From: Cydia pomonella
Taxonomy: Eukaryota > Arthropoda > Insecta > Lepidoptera > Tortricidae
DNA: 64,000 nt
Reading direction: 5' to 3'
NCBI RefSeq assembly: GCF_033807575.1
Contig: NC_084716.1
Location: 2,542,001-2,606,000, forward strand
Part shown: in pieces, positions 42,578 through 52,935 of the stretch
How positions within the stretch are numbered: the stretch's first letter is position 1
Layout of the letters: every line of letters starts with the position of its first letter
The notes under the pieces: model-generated
Told to the model about the DNA's origin: nothing
The model's input: the letters and a program-made list of their open reading frames with translations, nothing else
Databases searched by the model: none
Translations under genes and position numbers: made by a program

Positions 42578-43085
42578 GTGGGAGCAGGGGAAACACCGGC
42601 ATATGGACCCAAGCCCATCGTAACAATATCCTATATACACAACCAGCTAGAGCTACGTCACAGACAACTGCACAATAAATACTGGATTGAAATGGACACA
42701 TGCAGGCAGACCAAGAATATTTTACCGGAACTGAACTACAAGCTCACCAAAATACTACTGAAAATACCTAGACACCAACTACGTCAAATAGTAGATTACA
42801 GGTCATAACACACTAAACAAAACAAAATGGGTAAAACAGTCAGCCCTAAGTGCAGAGCGTGCATGGAAGAAGAGGAAACAACAAAACGCATTCTCCTAGA
42901 CTGAAAACAGGTAGAAGTATATAGGAGCAAATAACTAGGGACTCCGTGCACACTGAGAAGCAGTTAGCAACCTGAAAACTTTGCTAGGCTTCGTGGAGGA
43001 GCTGGCGTGGTTAGAGTAGCGCTACCTCGTTTCACGCAGAATAGGCACAATGGTTGTCGATTTGCGGAAAATTCCCAGAAGCACT
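42578..43085 (+). pseudogene. RNase H-type LINE C-terminus, decayed
   Basis: The first frame has G-P-K-P-I, then I-P-R-H-Q-L-R-Q-I-V. After a frameshift comes S-P-K-C-R-A-C-M-E-E-E-E-T-T, where the knuckle histidine has become R and its last cysteine a TGA stop. Same protein region as 8758-9237. The 3' end may reach the AATAAAG near 43160. Confidence 0.65.
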
Positions 43086-43412
43086 AAGTAACTATACCGC
43101 ATCGCAAGTACCCACACATACACATGTCTGTTTTAGACGTACTAATTCGTAGCACACAATAAAGTAAACACAAAGCAATTTGGATTACAACGGAAAGCTA
43201 ATACGATATTCAGCGTTAAACACAAAACGGGTGTCCTAATGAGCTAACTTGTTAAGTCAACAGCACTAATATAGATGTTGGGCGCTAGTTCTATTAACAA
43301 AACGTGACTTTATCACAACGTTGGGATCACGTTCAATTTCTATTTTCATCACACTTGCTAGAAACAGATCTATATTATTATTAATCGTGTGGCATGCACT
43401 GTTGAAGGACAA
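43086..43412. other. Unannotated; possible LINE 3' UTR
   Basis: No distinct feature beyond an AATAAA at about 43159. Confidence 0.4.
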
Positions 43413-43660
43413 TCAAAGTATGGCCTTGAGGTTGTCAAGCCAGGTAATCAGGTCAGGAGTGACGGAGATCAAATCTTCAGCTGGTCCAGAATAAGAGTGA
43501 AGGGGGCAGCGCCGGATGATATGTTCAGTTGTCTGCTCTTCTTCACCGCACTCGCAGAGTGGAGAAACATTCCAGCCCCATTTGTAGGTAAGAGAGTTGC
43601 AACAGCCATGCCCAGTCCTCAATCTGTTCTGAACAGATCTGTATTGATCCCGCGGGAGTT
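43413..43660 (-). pseudogene. C-terminal fragment of a non-LTR retrotransposon ORF2
   Basis: The minus strand reads N-R-L-R-T-G-H-G-C-C, Y-K-W-G-W, and a C-x-C-x8-H-x4-C knuckle (C-E-C-G ... H-I-I-R-R-C), then L-I-T-W-L-D-N-L. It is the same family as 13472-14062, shorter. The plus-strand 105-codon frame over it is a shadow. Confidence 0.72.
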
Positions 43661-44493
43661 ACGAATTGCGAAAAAAATAGCTATATCTCCCAAGGGAGTT
43701 ATATAGCTTATGTAGGTTTACTTTTAAAATACTGACGTTTCGAATTTAATATTTTTGTTTATGCTTAAAATTATTTAATTTTATTAATTTAATAGCCGTT
43801 TCAAATATTTTTATACAATTTTCTTTCAGTCGTGGCTGAATGTCAGATAGGTCTTCGACCTGTCACACAATTTTTAAAATGTCACCGTTTATAAGAATTA
43901 TTTCGCTTAAGATTTAGTTTTTTCTTCGCAAGTGTGATGAAAAACATTGTGTTTAACTCCGGGGGTACAAATAGTGCAAACTCGGATCTTTAATTCCCTC
44001 CAGCCTGTATGCATAAGACGCGAGTTGGCACAGTGGCTGCTGACAGCCACTGGGTAGAAAGCGGCGCACACCTCTCCACACCCTGAGCCGCTCACGCAAT
44101 GTTGTCCCCTTGTCGCTCTGTGCGAGCGGCCGTTTTCGGGGACCCATATTGTGAGTTGGCGAGTCACCACCTGTCAATTTTTCGTGTTTTTTAACATATG
44201 ATCAGGGCAGGTGCCATAGTCACCTCCAGAGTCTCGGTTACCAGTCCACTAGCAACTCAACCCAATAGCCCGGTTTCTTTTTGTACCTTTTTCTTACAAT
44301 AGTCCTACACTAACCGGGGCTTGTCCGTGGGTGCACTGCTATAGTGTGAACATGGATAATCGTCGGTTGGTGTCACATTACTTTTAGAGTAAATTGTCTT
44401 ATTACAAGGGGGCTCTACGTGTTGGCTTCGGCCCCACGCACGCCTTCCAAACGCCCGGGACCCCATGGTCCCGAGAATTTGTAAGAGAGATAC
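43661..44493. other. Unassigned sequence, possibly the 3' region of another TAA-targeting retroelement
   Basis: 43780-43870 matches, inverted, 63480-63550 (TTTTTATACAATTTTC, then CGTGGCTGAATGTC). 43980-44470 is GC-richer and ends in AATTTGTAAGAGAGATAC directly before a (AAT)n run. The position just upstream of a microsatellite that hosts an R4-like element suggests an older retroelement tail. Frames here have no domain. Confidence 0.35.
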
Positions 44494-44512
44494 AATAATA
44501 ATAATAATAAGG
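44494..44512 (+). repeat. (AAT)n microsatellite at the 5' junction
   Basis: Six AAT units immediately before the R4-like sequence; a similar TAA run is at its 3' end (47098-47110). Confidence 0.85.
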
Positions 44513-46939
44513 AAGGTATACAGAAGGTGGGAGGAAACCGACCCTCATGTGTCCGACGTGCGGCTGCCGGATGCTACTGCCATGACTGATTTCTGGCGTA
44601 GCATCTGGTCGGTGCCCGTTGAACACACGGAGGGCGAGTGGATAAACGTTGTCGAACGTGAGTGCGAGAATATCGAACCTATGGGGGCTATCACCATCAG
44701 CCCCGATGACGTAAGTTGTGCCATCCGTACGGTCCAGAACTGGAAAAGTCCTGGACCAGACGGATTGCACAACTTCTGGCTAAAATGGTTTCGGTGCTCG
44801 CACTCACGGTTGGCAACGCAGTTCCAACAAGCCCTCGAGCTTGGTTCCCTCCCTCCTTCCCTAACAACTGGAGTAACCTTCCTGCTCTACAAGTCCGGTA
44901 GTACCACGGAAGCGAAGAACTACAGACCCATCACGTGCTTGCCTACACTTTACAAGCTCCTTACATCCATTTTGAGAGCAAAAATTAACGCGCATATTGT
45001 CGCTAATAACATTTTGGCCACTGCTCAAAATGGATGTAGGGTTGGGTCCCGTGGTACTAAAGAGCTCCTCCTCATAGACATGACCATTTGCCAACAAATC
45101 CGGCGGAACAAGAGGGCCCTCTCAGCCGCTTGGATTGACTACAAGAAGGCCTATGATTCGGTGCCTCACTCATGGCTGGGGAGGGTCTTAGAGCTGTATA
45201 AAGTTGATACAGCTTTAAGAGCCTTCCTAAGCGCGTGTATGAGGCAGTGGACCACAGTCCTTCGTCAACCAGGAGGCGGGGATGACCACCCTGGCCCGCA
45301 GGATTTTATAAGGATTGAGCGTGGAATATTCCAGGGTGATAGTCTGAGTCCCCTGTGGTTCTGCCTAGCTCTGAATCCCCTCAGCACCCTGCTGAAGGAT
45401 TCGGGACTAGGTTGCCGGCTTCGGAGAGAGGGTGAAGTCGTTTCTCATCTTCTGTACATGGATGACCTCAAATTGTTTGCACCAAATAGCCAAGACTTGT
45501 TGGAGCTACTGAAAACCACCGAAGTCTTCAGTAGTGCCATCAACATGGAGTTTGGTGTCGATAAATGTGCAGTTATGCATGTACAGCGGGGGAAGGTTGT
45601 AAATTCAACAAATTTACAACTATCTGAGGCAATGGCTTTCAGATCTATCTCTGAATCAGAAACCTACAAATACCTTGGTATGTCACAGTCGTTGGGTGTT
45701 GAGGATGAGGGTATTAGACAGTCGGTGAAGGAACGCTTTTTCAGTCGGCTCACAAAAGTCCTTAACAGTCTTTTGTCAGGAGGCAACAAAGTGCGCGCCT
45801 TCAACGCCTGGGTAATGCCCCTGCTCACATACTCCTTTGGCATACTAAGGTGGACTCAGACCGAGCTGGACGCCCTGGATCGGAGGGTCCGACTACTGCT
45901 TACCACACACCGTATGCTACACCCACGCTCGTCAGTTATGAGATTGTACATCCCACGGAAGTGTGGAGGTCGAGGCTTCCTAAACGCCAAAGATCTCCAC
46001 AACCGCGAGGTGTGCAATCTCAGGAATTATTTCCTTAACAACGAGTGTGGGATGCATCGTGATGTGGTGGCAGTAGACAGGAACCTCACGCCGCTCTCCT
46101 TGGCAAACGAGAACTGGCACAAACCTGTGGTACTAAGTACTGCGGATCGCAGGGCGGCATGGGAGATTAAGGTGCTACACGGGCGGTTCTACAAGGCCCT
46201 CACGGGACCCGACGTGGACCTGCTCGCGTCGGTGAACTGGTTACGATTCGGGGACCTCTTCGGAGAAACCGAGGGTTTTGCCTGTGCAATTGCGGACGAA
46301 GTGATGATGACGAACAACTATCGGAAATATATCCTGAAGGACGGTACGGTTGACATTTGTCGGGCATGCCGCCGTCCCGGAGAGTCACTCAGGCATATAA
46401 TTTCCGGTTGTTCTCATCTTGCTAACGGCGAGTACTTGCACAGACATAATCTCGTAGCCAGGATTATTCACCAGCAACTTGCTCTTCTATACGGCCTTGT
46501 GGACCGCGAAGTACCGTACTACAAGTACTCACCTGCGCCAGTTCTCGAAAATGGTCGTGCCACGCTCTATTGGGATCGATCTATTATCACTGACAGGACT
46601 ATTGTAGCCAATAAGCCTGACATCGTGATAATAGATCGATCGCAACGCCGGGCCGTGCTCGTCGACATCACCATCCCCCATGATGAGAATCTCGTGAAAG
46701 CCGAGAAGGACAAGTCCAGTAAGTACCTAGACTTGGCTCACGAGATAACCGCCATGTGGGATGTTGATTCGACGATCATTGTCCCGATAGTCGTTTCAGC
46801 GAATGGTCTCATAGCGAAGAGTCTCGACCAACACCTTGAGAGACTCTCGCTAGGTGGTTGGATCAAGGGTCAGATGCAGAAGGCGGTGATCTTGGACACG
46901 GCGCGGATAGTCCGCCGGTTCCTCTCTCTGCGGCCCTGA
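44513..46939 (+). CDS. R4-type reverse transcriptase / restriction-like endonuclease polyprotein
   Basis: An 824-codon frame opens formally at 44465, but the first 16 codons are flank and microsatellite; element sequence starts with K-V-Y-R-R-W. Numbered from 44465: N-Y-R-P-I-T-C-L-P-T near 157, the palm aspartate near 225 in W-I-D-Y-K-K-A-Y-D, G-I-F-Q-G-D-S-L-S-P near 288, and Y-M-D-D at 331-334. A C-x2-C-x8-H-x4-C finger lies near 632-649 and a K-P-D near 717-719 with a downstream V-D-I-T, the PD-(D/E)xK endonuclease signature. The protein would nick TAA repeats and copy its RNA there. No internal stops, so coding damage is limited to the 5' truncation. Confidence 0.85.
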   Translation, partial: KVYRRWEETDPHVSDVRLPDATAMTDFWRSIWSVPVEHTEGEWINVVERECENIEPMGAITISPDDVSCAIRTVQNWKSPGPDGLHNFWLKWFRCSHSRLATQFQQALELGSLPPSLTTGVTFLLYKSGSTTEAKNYRPITCLPTLYKLLTSILRAKINAHIVANNILATAQNGCRVGSRGTKELLLIDMTICQQIRRNKRALSAAWIDYKKAYDSVPHSWLGRVLELYKVDTALRAFLSACMRQWTTVLRQPGGGDDHPGPQDFIRIERGIFQGDSLSPLWFCLALNPLSTLLKDSGLGCRLRREGEVVSHLLYMDDLKLFAPNSQDLLELLKTTEVFSSAINMEFGVDKCAVMHVQRGKVVNSTNLQLSEAMAFRSISESETYKYLGMSQSLGVEDEGIRQSVKERFFSRLTKVLNSLLSGGNKVRAFNAWVMPLLTYSFGILRWTQTELDALDRRVRLLLTTHRMLHPRSSVMRLYIPRKCGGRGFLNAKDLHNREVCNLRNYFLNNECGMHRDVVAVDRNLTPLSLANENWHKPVVLSTADRRAAWEIKVLHGRFYKALTGPDVDLLASVNWLRFGDLFGETEGFACAIADEVMMTNNYRKYILKDGTVDICRACRRPGESLRHIISGCSHLANGEYLHRHNLVARIIHQQLALLYGLVDREVPYYKYSPAPVLENGRATLYWDRSIITDRTIVANKPDIVIIDRSQRRAVLVDITIPHDENLVKAEKDKSSKYLDLAHEITAMWDVDSTIIVPIVVSANGLIAKSLDQHLERLSLGGWIKGQMQKAVILDTARIVRRFLSLRP

Positions 46940-47108
46940 CCACCGGCAGCTTGGGCCCTGCCCCGCTGCTGGCGGCACCCTAGATTAGGTTTTTTATAAT
47001 GTGTTTATATGTATTTTGTATTATTTTTGTATGATTTGTTGTATTTTACTTTTATATTCATATTATAAAATGCCTAATCTAAGACACAAGATAAATAAAG
47101 ATAATAAT
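44513..47108 (+). mobile_element. R4/Dong-type non-LTR retrotransposon, 5'-truncated
   Basis: Reverse transcriptase plus C-terminal restriction-like endonuclease, bounded on both sides by TAA repeats. R4-clade Dong elements are known to insert in (TAA)n. The 3' UTR (46940-47097) carries AGATTAGG and CCTAATCT, which can pair, and ends AATAAAGATAATAATAAAA. The N-terminal part of the usual protein is missing. Confidence 0.82.
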
Positions 47109-47411
47109 AAAATACTTTATTGTGCACTACAAATAAATATACATGTTACAAACAAAAAAAAGGACATAAGTAAGTAGGTAACAACAGGCGGACTTACGGC
47201 ATGACTAAGAGAGAGATAAATAGTGTTCTTTTAGACGTTTTTTAAAAATGGGTAGGGATTGAGCACGTCTTATGTCAATGGGCAAAGCATTCCACATCCT
47301 TACAGACTGGAAAGTGAAGGATTTGACGTAGAATTTAGTAGACGAACGAGGAGGAGCAATAATAAGCAAGGACATTATAATAGATTGCGCTCCGTAGCGA
47401 ACGAAACGCAA
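47098..47411 (-). pseudogene. LINE C-terminus and 3' UTR meeting the R4 element tail to tail
   Basis: The minus strand reads F-T-F-Q-S-V-R-M-W-N-A-L-P-I-D-I-R-R, then F-K-K-R-L-K-E-H-Y-L-S-L-S and stop, the C-terminus of a LINE ORF2. The 3' UTR ends CAATAAAGTATTTTATTATT, merging with the TAA repeat that ends the R4 element. Confidence 0.72.
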
Positions 47412-47470
47412 CTGTCACCGTCGCACTAATATGGAAGAGTAATAGAGAGACACAAAGCATTTCGTTATCG
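47388..47470. mobile_element. MITE (GCGTAGCCAACGT family), partial
   Basis: CGCTCCGTAGCGAACGAAAC, CAACTGTCACCGTCGCAC and GGAAGAGTAATAGAGAGAC match 11543-11690. Confidence 0.6.
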
Positions 47471-47636
47471 TAGCGCAAGCGATTGTCACCTGTTGCCTAA
47501 CCCAGGAGGCAGATGACAATCTTATTTATTCAATCATTTCCATATTGATTTCCACATTATTTTAGTTTCCACTGGCGTGTTTATCAACGATTGTCATTTG
47601 GCTAGGCCCCTAGGCAATACATATGAACAAGTGACA

Positions 47637-47735
47637 AAGGCCTCCAGTGCCCGAGGCTGGAATCGAACCAGCGTCCTCTGCTATCGCGGTAGGTGTTTTT
47701 TCTTGGTATATGACATTTATTTCAGTTTATAATTT
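47637..47735 (-). mobile_element. SINE fragment with tRNA-like B box
   Basis: The minus strand reads GGACGCTGGTTCGATTCCAG. The adjacent plus-strand module GGTATATGACATTTATTTCA also occurs at 12665-12690. Confidence 0.5.
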
Positions 47736-47865
47736 ATATAGTACAGCATCCTTGGCAGCAATGCCTTAAGGGCCTATTTTAGATATAAGCTAGTTATAGT
47801 ATTCATCTGTATATATCCATTATGTATATTGTTATTGTAAATAAATACTTTTTTATTTATAAAGT
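47736..47865 (+). pseudogene. 3' UTR of the restriction-like-endonuclease retrotransposon family, copy 6
   Basis: CAGCATCCTTGGCAGCAATG, AAGGGCCTATTTTAGATAT and TATTGTTATTGTAAATAAA match the UTR of the copy at 26594-26825. Confidence 0.65.
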
Positions 47866-48102
47866 AGTGTTTCTACTTGAAAAAACAAATTAAAATATTT
47901 TCTAAATAATATTTAACTTGTTCTAATACTTCTAATAATACATAAATGTCACAAAGTTCAACATGGTATTGTTCAACTTTTAAGAGTTGTCAGTTGGCAG
48001 GGATTATACACTGTACAACACGAAGTGTATTCTTGAACCCAGAGAATAAAAGGTCATACAAAGTTTTCTGAAATCGGTATTATTTTAGAGATAATGACAA
48101 TA

Positions 48103-48576
48103 GGGTTGTTTCCAATTTTTTGAAACGCTTGTATTACGTTCTATATTAACTAAAAGTTGCCCTAAATTTCAACTTTTATACTAAAAACGGCTTTAAATAT
48201 GTTAAATTAATAAAATATATTTTGACAGATGCTTTCGCGCCCAAAACGCTCTTTGAAAATTGTGTGACGTCACAGTTTACGGTTTGACACATAACATACA
48301 TACACACGTAGAAGATACGAACTGTCAACTGACATTTGTTATTTGTTGTTTATCGCCTAACTGTCAACAGTGTCAATCCGAGAGTTGTGACGTCATCAGA
48401 ATCTTCAATGACGTTTCGAGTTTGGTCACGTGACGTGTGCCAAAAGATATTTTAAATTCAATATTTATAAAAATATGGTCATTACAGGTCCCCTAAAAGT
48501 AGTTTAACATGTTTTTATAATCCAAAAGAATTTATTGGGATACAATTCTGCCCTAAGATTTAGATGAAAACAACCC
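48103..48576. mobile_element. TA-flanked DNA transposon (family X), uninterrupted copy
   Basis: 474 bp, ends GGGTTGTTTCCA and GGGTTGTTTTCA (inverted), flanked by TA at 48101-48102 and 48577-48578. It is the reverse complement of the 28893-30971 copy without the insert. Confidence 0.82.
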
Positions 48577-48578
48577 TA

Positions 48579-49249
48579 TTCTTGTGAAAATTTGTTTCTG
48601 TAATAACTTATTAAAAATCGCCTTCTTGGCTGCGTCACTGCTGCTATGTGACTTGGTTGAAACATACCAATACTGACAGACATTAAAGTTTTAAGAAACT
48701 CGCAATTTTTACCTGTAAATAAAAAACTTTACATATTTGTTGTAATGGTTTGTTTTTCGCCAAGTTGTAAAAAGAAATAACGTGTCGTGTACAGAAAAGA
48801 CATTTTTTTTTTTTCAAAAATACCTTATTTTGCGCAATTTGACCAAAACTCATGTATGCGTGGTTAAAATCTGTCGGGTTTTACCAGCTCACTGTGTATA
48901 CAATTCCGATTTCTGTCGCGTTCTGATTTTTTAACAGGCCATTTTGTACATTATAGATCTGTGGTTTGTGTATGCTGCATTTTATACATAATATTAAAAT
49001 ATTTACAAAGCTTCACTTCCAGTACATAAATGGTCGTGCCACAAAGGCCCCCGCTGCAGCGAGCAAACACCCGCAGTGGGTACACGGCTCAATTTCATAG
49101 TGCAAATACTACGAGACACTTATATTGAAGTCTAGAGTACTCTAAAGGCGAATAAAATTGTGAAATATTCATTTTTAGTGGTGAAAGGCTGTGAAACAAA
49201 CTGACCAAAACATACAAATTATTTTCGCAGTTCCAATTTAAATATTTAT
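48579..49249. other. Unannotated stretch
   Basis: Nothing recognised. Confidence 0.5.
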
Positions 49250-49385
49250 TTATTTTATTTATTCACCAACATACACAAGGCAGCGCCAATTTTCGCGGTC
49301 CTCCGCTACTTCACTTCTCCCCAATCGTTGACTCGGATTTCGCGCAGATCCGCCTCCACCATGTCTCCTCCAGCATAAGCATGAT
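49250..49385 (-). pseudogene. LINE C-terminal remnant
   Basis: The minus strand contains A-E-D-R-E-N-W-R-C-L-like sequence (GGAGGACCGCGAAAATTGGC), the last block of RTE-like ORF2, then an AAATAAAT tail. Stops and frameshifts. Confidence 0.5.
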
Positions 49386-50217
49386 GAGTAGTAGCATGGT
49401 CATGAAATACTATAATTACTTATTCTGCGATCTAACTTCGATTGAGTCAGTTCTTCGACTTCCGAAGTTCGCTATAGGCTAACTGGGAACGTGACCTAAT
49501 TCCGATTCGAACACCTACATACTATACCTACCTACTAATATTAATATAGAGAGCAAATAACTAGCGAGTCGTATAAACTTGAAAGTTCACTAAAGCGAGT
49601 GAATCCGTTAGTAATTAATAGGGGAAAACTCACGGTTCAACTGCTTCCTTAAGTGCATTCGTGACAAAACATCAAGAGTATATTAAAGTTGTTTGAGCTA
49701 AGGTACATGTATGTTGGATATTAGTTACAAGTTGTATTAATAAGCCAAAGTTTGTGTTGAATACACACTATCATAAAGATACAAGTTCTTGATACCATTT
49801 AGATCGGTGACAATGTCACGATAACTTGTTAATATTTATTAAAGAGCGACCAACATCATTATTCATCAAAAGTAGTAACAAAAAGTACATTTATAAAAAA
49901 ATATAACATGTCACATTACATTACTTGTTATTTGTTAGTTACTACATTTTTTTTACTGTGTTATAATCGTATATTTATTGAATTAAATAAAATAGCACCT
50001 TCAGATCCACAGCGCAGGCTTATATCTTACAGAAAGCTCATCCACGTTAGTTTCCGTCAAAATAAAACGTGCATTTACACTTTTGTCATCGTCAAAATTG
50101 CAAATAAGTGATTACAAAATAAAACATACTTAGGAATAAACCTAAATCCGGTACGTACCCGGCCACATACGTCCCCAAACGTCCACTCACAATAAACACT
50201 AATCAATGTGTAAACAG
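49386..50217. other. Unannotated AT-rich stretch
   Basis: A 67-codon frame at 49908-50111 has no domain. Confidence 0.45.
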
Positions 50218-50219
50218 TA

Positions 50220-50619
50220 CCCCTACAGTTCGTTCGCGTTTAGAATGCAGTAAAATCATTACAAGCCGCCGGCCTAGCGATGCTCGTAACCAATCAAATC
50301 GTTCCCAATTAGAAAATATGCCTTCAAATGATCATTGTCAAACTATATTTTCTAATTGGGAACGATTTGATTGGTTACGGGCGTAGCTAGGCCGGCCGAC
50401 AATAATGATTTTACTGCATTCTAAACGCGAACGAACTATAGTGTAAATTTTATCGACATCATAACGTGACGAACGCGTTTGCGTTAAGTTTCATTTTGTA
50501 TAGGATTTTGAGTTTCCAAAACGTCCCGCTTGGCGCGCTCTTTCTAAATCACATACAAAATGAGACTAAACGCAAACGCGTACGTCACGTTTCAAAATCG
50601 AATTTATTTACACTAGGGG
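50220..50619. mobile_element. MITE family A, copy 3, interrupted by another MITE
   Basis: Flanked by TA (50218-50219, 50620-50621). The first bases CCCC are followed by TA and a 213-bp insert; the element resumes TAGTGTAAATTTTATCG at 50439. The core is nearly identical to 10606-10794. Confidence 0.82.
50226..50438. mobile_element. 213-bp palindromic MITE inserted in MITE family A
   Basis: Arms of about 95 bp begin CAGTTCGTTCGCGTTTAG and include GAATGCAGTAAAATCATT and TCGTTCCCAATTAGAAAATA. TA flanks both sides (50224-50225, 50439-50440), matching a TA in intact family A copies. Confidence 0.85.
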
Positions 50620-50683
50620 TACAGGCCTCAATATATAAAGGCTAGCACACGCTTATCCGTATGCCACACTTAACCGTAGCACG

Positions 50684-50800
50684 CACTGCGATTAATTTCT
50701 TGCGGTTTCCGTCTTGCAAGTGCGTGCGCTTATGAAGTGTGCCGTACGTCACACTAATTGCGGTTCTGAAACCGCAAGGAATTAATCGCATTGCGTTCAA
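50684..50800. repeat. Inverted repeat, probable MITE
   Basis: TGCGATTAATTTCTTGCGGT at the left pairs with ACCGCAAGGAATTAATCGCA at the right, with one mismatch. Confidence 0.6.
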
Positions 50801-51630
50801 AGCCTTACCTTATTCTGTGAGGTTGACGAAGGTCCTGGTATCATGGTTACGATTACGAAAATAGTTTATGGGCTTATTTTTAGAAGTTGGAGATTTTTTA
50901 ATGTTTATGATGTAAGTAGATGTCGAAAGAGATCATGCAACTTTCTCATGTTTATTTTTATTATTGTCAAAAATCTCATAACAATTTAATTACAAACTTT
51001 CTAATGAATAAAACTTTCTCATGAATAAAAAAAATCGATATTCTATGGAACTGAATACTTTTACCTTCTTTTATTACCCCTGTATTTCCCAACTTGTGAA
51101 GAAACCCGAAAGGAAGTACCTAAGCATGTTAACATATAACATGGTTATTGCTTAAGATGCAATGTAAAAATAAGTCTCAAAGACACAATTTATTTTACAG
51201 TATTTAATACAGTTTATTTCCAATAAAAATCTATAATAATTCAATGTTTTAAGAACTTGTGATATTTTTAATACTTGACAATTTAAAAGTGCTTATTGCT
51301 AGGTCTATTTGAGAATATACATATGACATAATATGCATTAACAGTTTTCATAAATACACTAACTCAATTGTATCAATATAATGTAATGCAGAATTTTATG
51401 CCAAAGTTTTATATTCCCCAATATGTATACTTACGACTTTTTTTTGACACTGACCTTGAAATGCAGAAAAAAAATGGTCGTCCTATATTGTACAATGTTA
51501 TTATTCGCGACCTAATGTAATATTACGTAGAAGCATGGCCTGAATTACACAAAATAATATTCACATTACAAAACTGAAAAGCTATTACTAAAATAAACCT
51601 ATACTAAATACCCCTATAATGGAACAGGTA
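50801..51630. other. Unannotated AT-rich stretch
   Basis: No feature recognised. Confidence 0.5.
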
Positions 51631-51762
51631 CAATCAAGGTATTAAATATCGACACGGACAAAGTGCCAAAAATATGTATACACTACTTTAATGTATAGGC
51701 AATAAGGTCGTGTGTACATAGTTTTGGCATTTTGTACGTGTCGATATTTAAAACCTTGACTG
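51631..51762. mobile_element. mariner-type MITE (CAGTCAAGGT family), copy 1
   Basis: 132 bp, palindromic, TA on both sides (51629-51630, 51763-51764). Includes ATATCGACACGGACAAAGTG. Second copy, same length, at 62050-62181. Confidence 0.85.
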
Positions 51763-51764
51763 TA

Positions 51765-52730
51765 CCAGTAATGGGATGGTATAGATAAATTCTATAAAAC
51801 AAGTATTTACCATCAGTTTTTAATCGCTGGCAACATTTTACCATAAACAAAGACCTGCTTTTCATTGATAATTGTTAGTTTGAAAATTAATGGCGCCATA
51901 CATCCCACGACTGGAGCAAAAAAACATCGTTTTAAATGGTTAATTAATAATATTGAAACCAATTGCAGTAGCTTTCATCAAATACATAGAAAACATAAAG
52001 GACGAATTGGACATTCAACTTTTAAAACATAAAGAGCGGTAGAAATTTTGCAGATGTCGGTGAAATATATAAAAAACATTCCAAATTTTCTCTTAAATGT
52101 CCCATGATTGGTGCCATTAACATAAATAAAACTCGAAATTCCTAAGCCCAAAACAATTTTCTTCGTGAAAGCATAATTGATGATCAGTAATCACCGACAA
52201 ATACATTCATTTATAAAAAAATATACCGTAATTTCAAAGACTATTTGCCGCAAAAAACCCGAGAACGCCTGTAATGCCTGTTTTTATTTTAGGTCTCCGC
52301 AAGATTTATTACCCAATTACGTTATCTAGGCTAACGATTCTTAAACGCATTAATCTCATAGGGTTCCTAGACTAAAATAGGTAAGTACTTTATTTTTTGG
52401 TGGCTAGGAAAGGCTTGCGTACCGTAGACATAGATATAAATAGGTGCCTTTCAGTACCTAGCATTTGCACCCGGTCTCAAGCCTATGGATATGAAATAGG
52501 TAAATAGAGGATGGAATAATATGATAATTTTAGGCTATAAGTACTGCGATATAACTACTTATACATTTTATTGCAAAATTGGCTCGTAAAGTTAATTATG
52601 CATTACAATTATTTTATTTTATTACTCCCAACCGCCCGTCCGGTCCGCCTACCTACCGACCGTGTTATATTGACCGTCTGGACTGACTGGCTCTGCAGTG
52701 GCATCATGGTTCCATTTTTATCGCTTGTCA
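51765..52730. other. Unannotated AT-rich stretch
   Basis: No feature recognised. Confidence 0.5.
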
Positions 52731-52792
52731 CTATGCCCGACACTTTCACACTTACATACTTGTTAGAACGTGACAGTCATGGTGACAAATGA
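52731..52792. repeat. Hairpin MITE, diverged copy
   Basis: CTTGTCACTATGCCCGACAC mirrored by GTGACAGTCATGGTGACAA; relative of 27415-27484. Confidence 0.6.
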
Positions 52793-52819
52793 TAAAAAGC
52801 CGACCATCTTAGCCCTACT

Positions 52820-52935
52820 GGACTGGAAAAAAAACTTTAGCGAACTCGGCGCCGTCGATTGGACAGAGAAGCATGGCGGTTTTTGGTGTCGGAGGCCATG
52901 ATCCACTTCGGGTCGCTGAGGCACAGCAAAATAAG
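52820..52935 (+). mobile_element. Possible LINE 3' coding end
   Basis: One frame reads D-or-Q-R-S-M-A-V-F-G-V-G-G-H-D-P-L-R-V-A-E, which I recall from LINE C-termini. Weak evidence. Confidence 0.3.

Noticed and set aside
49908..50111. 67-codon frame
   Set aside because: AT-rich, no motif, no supporting context.
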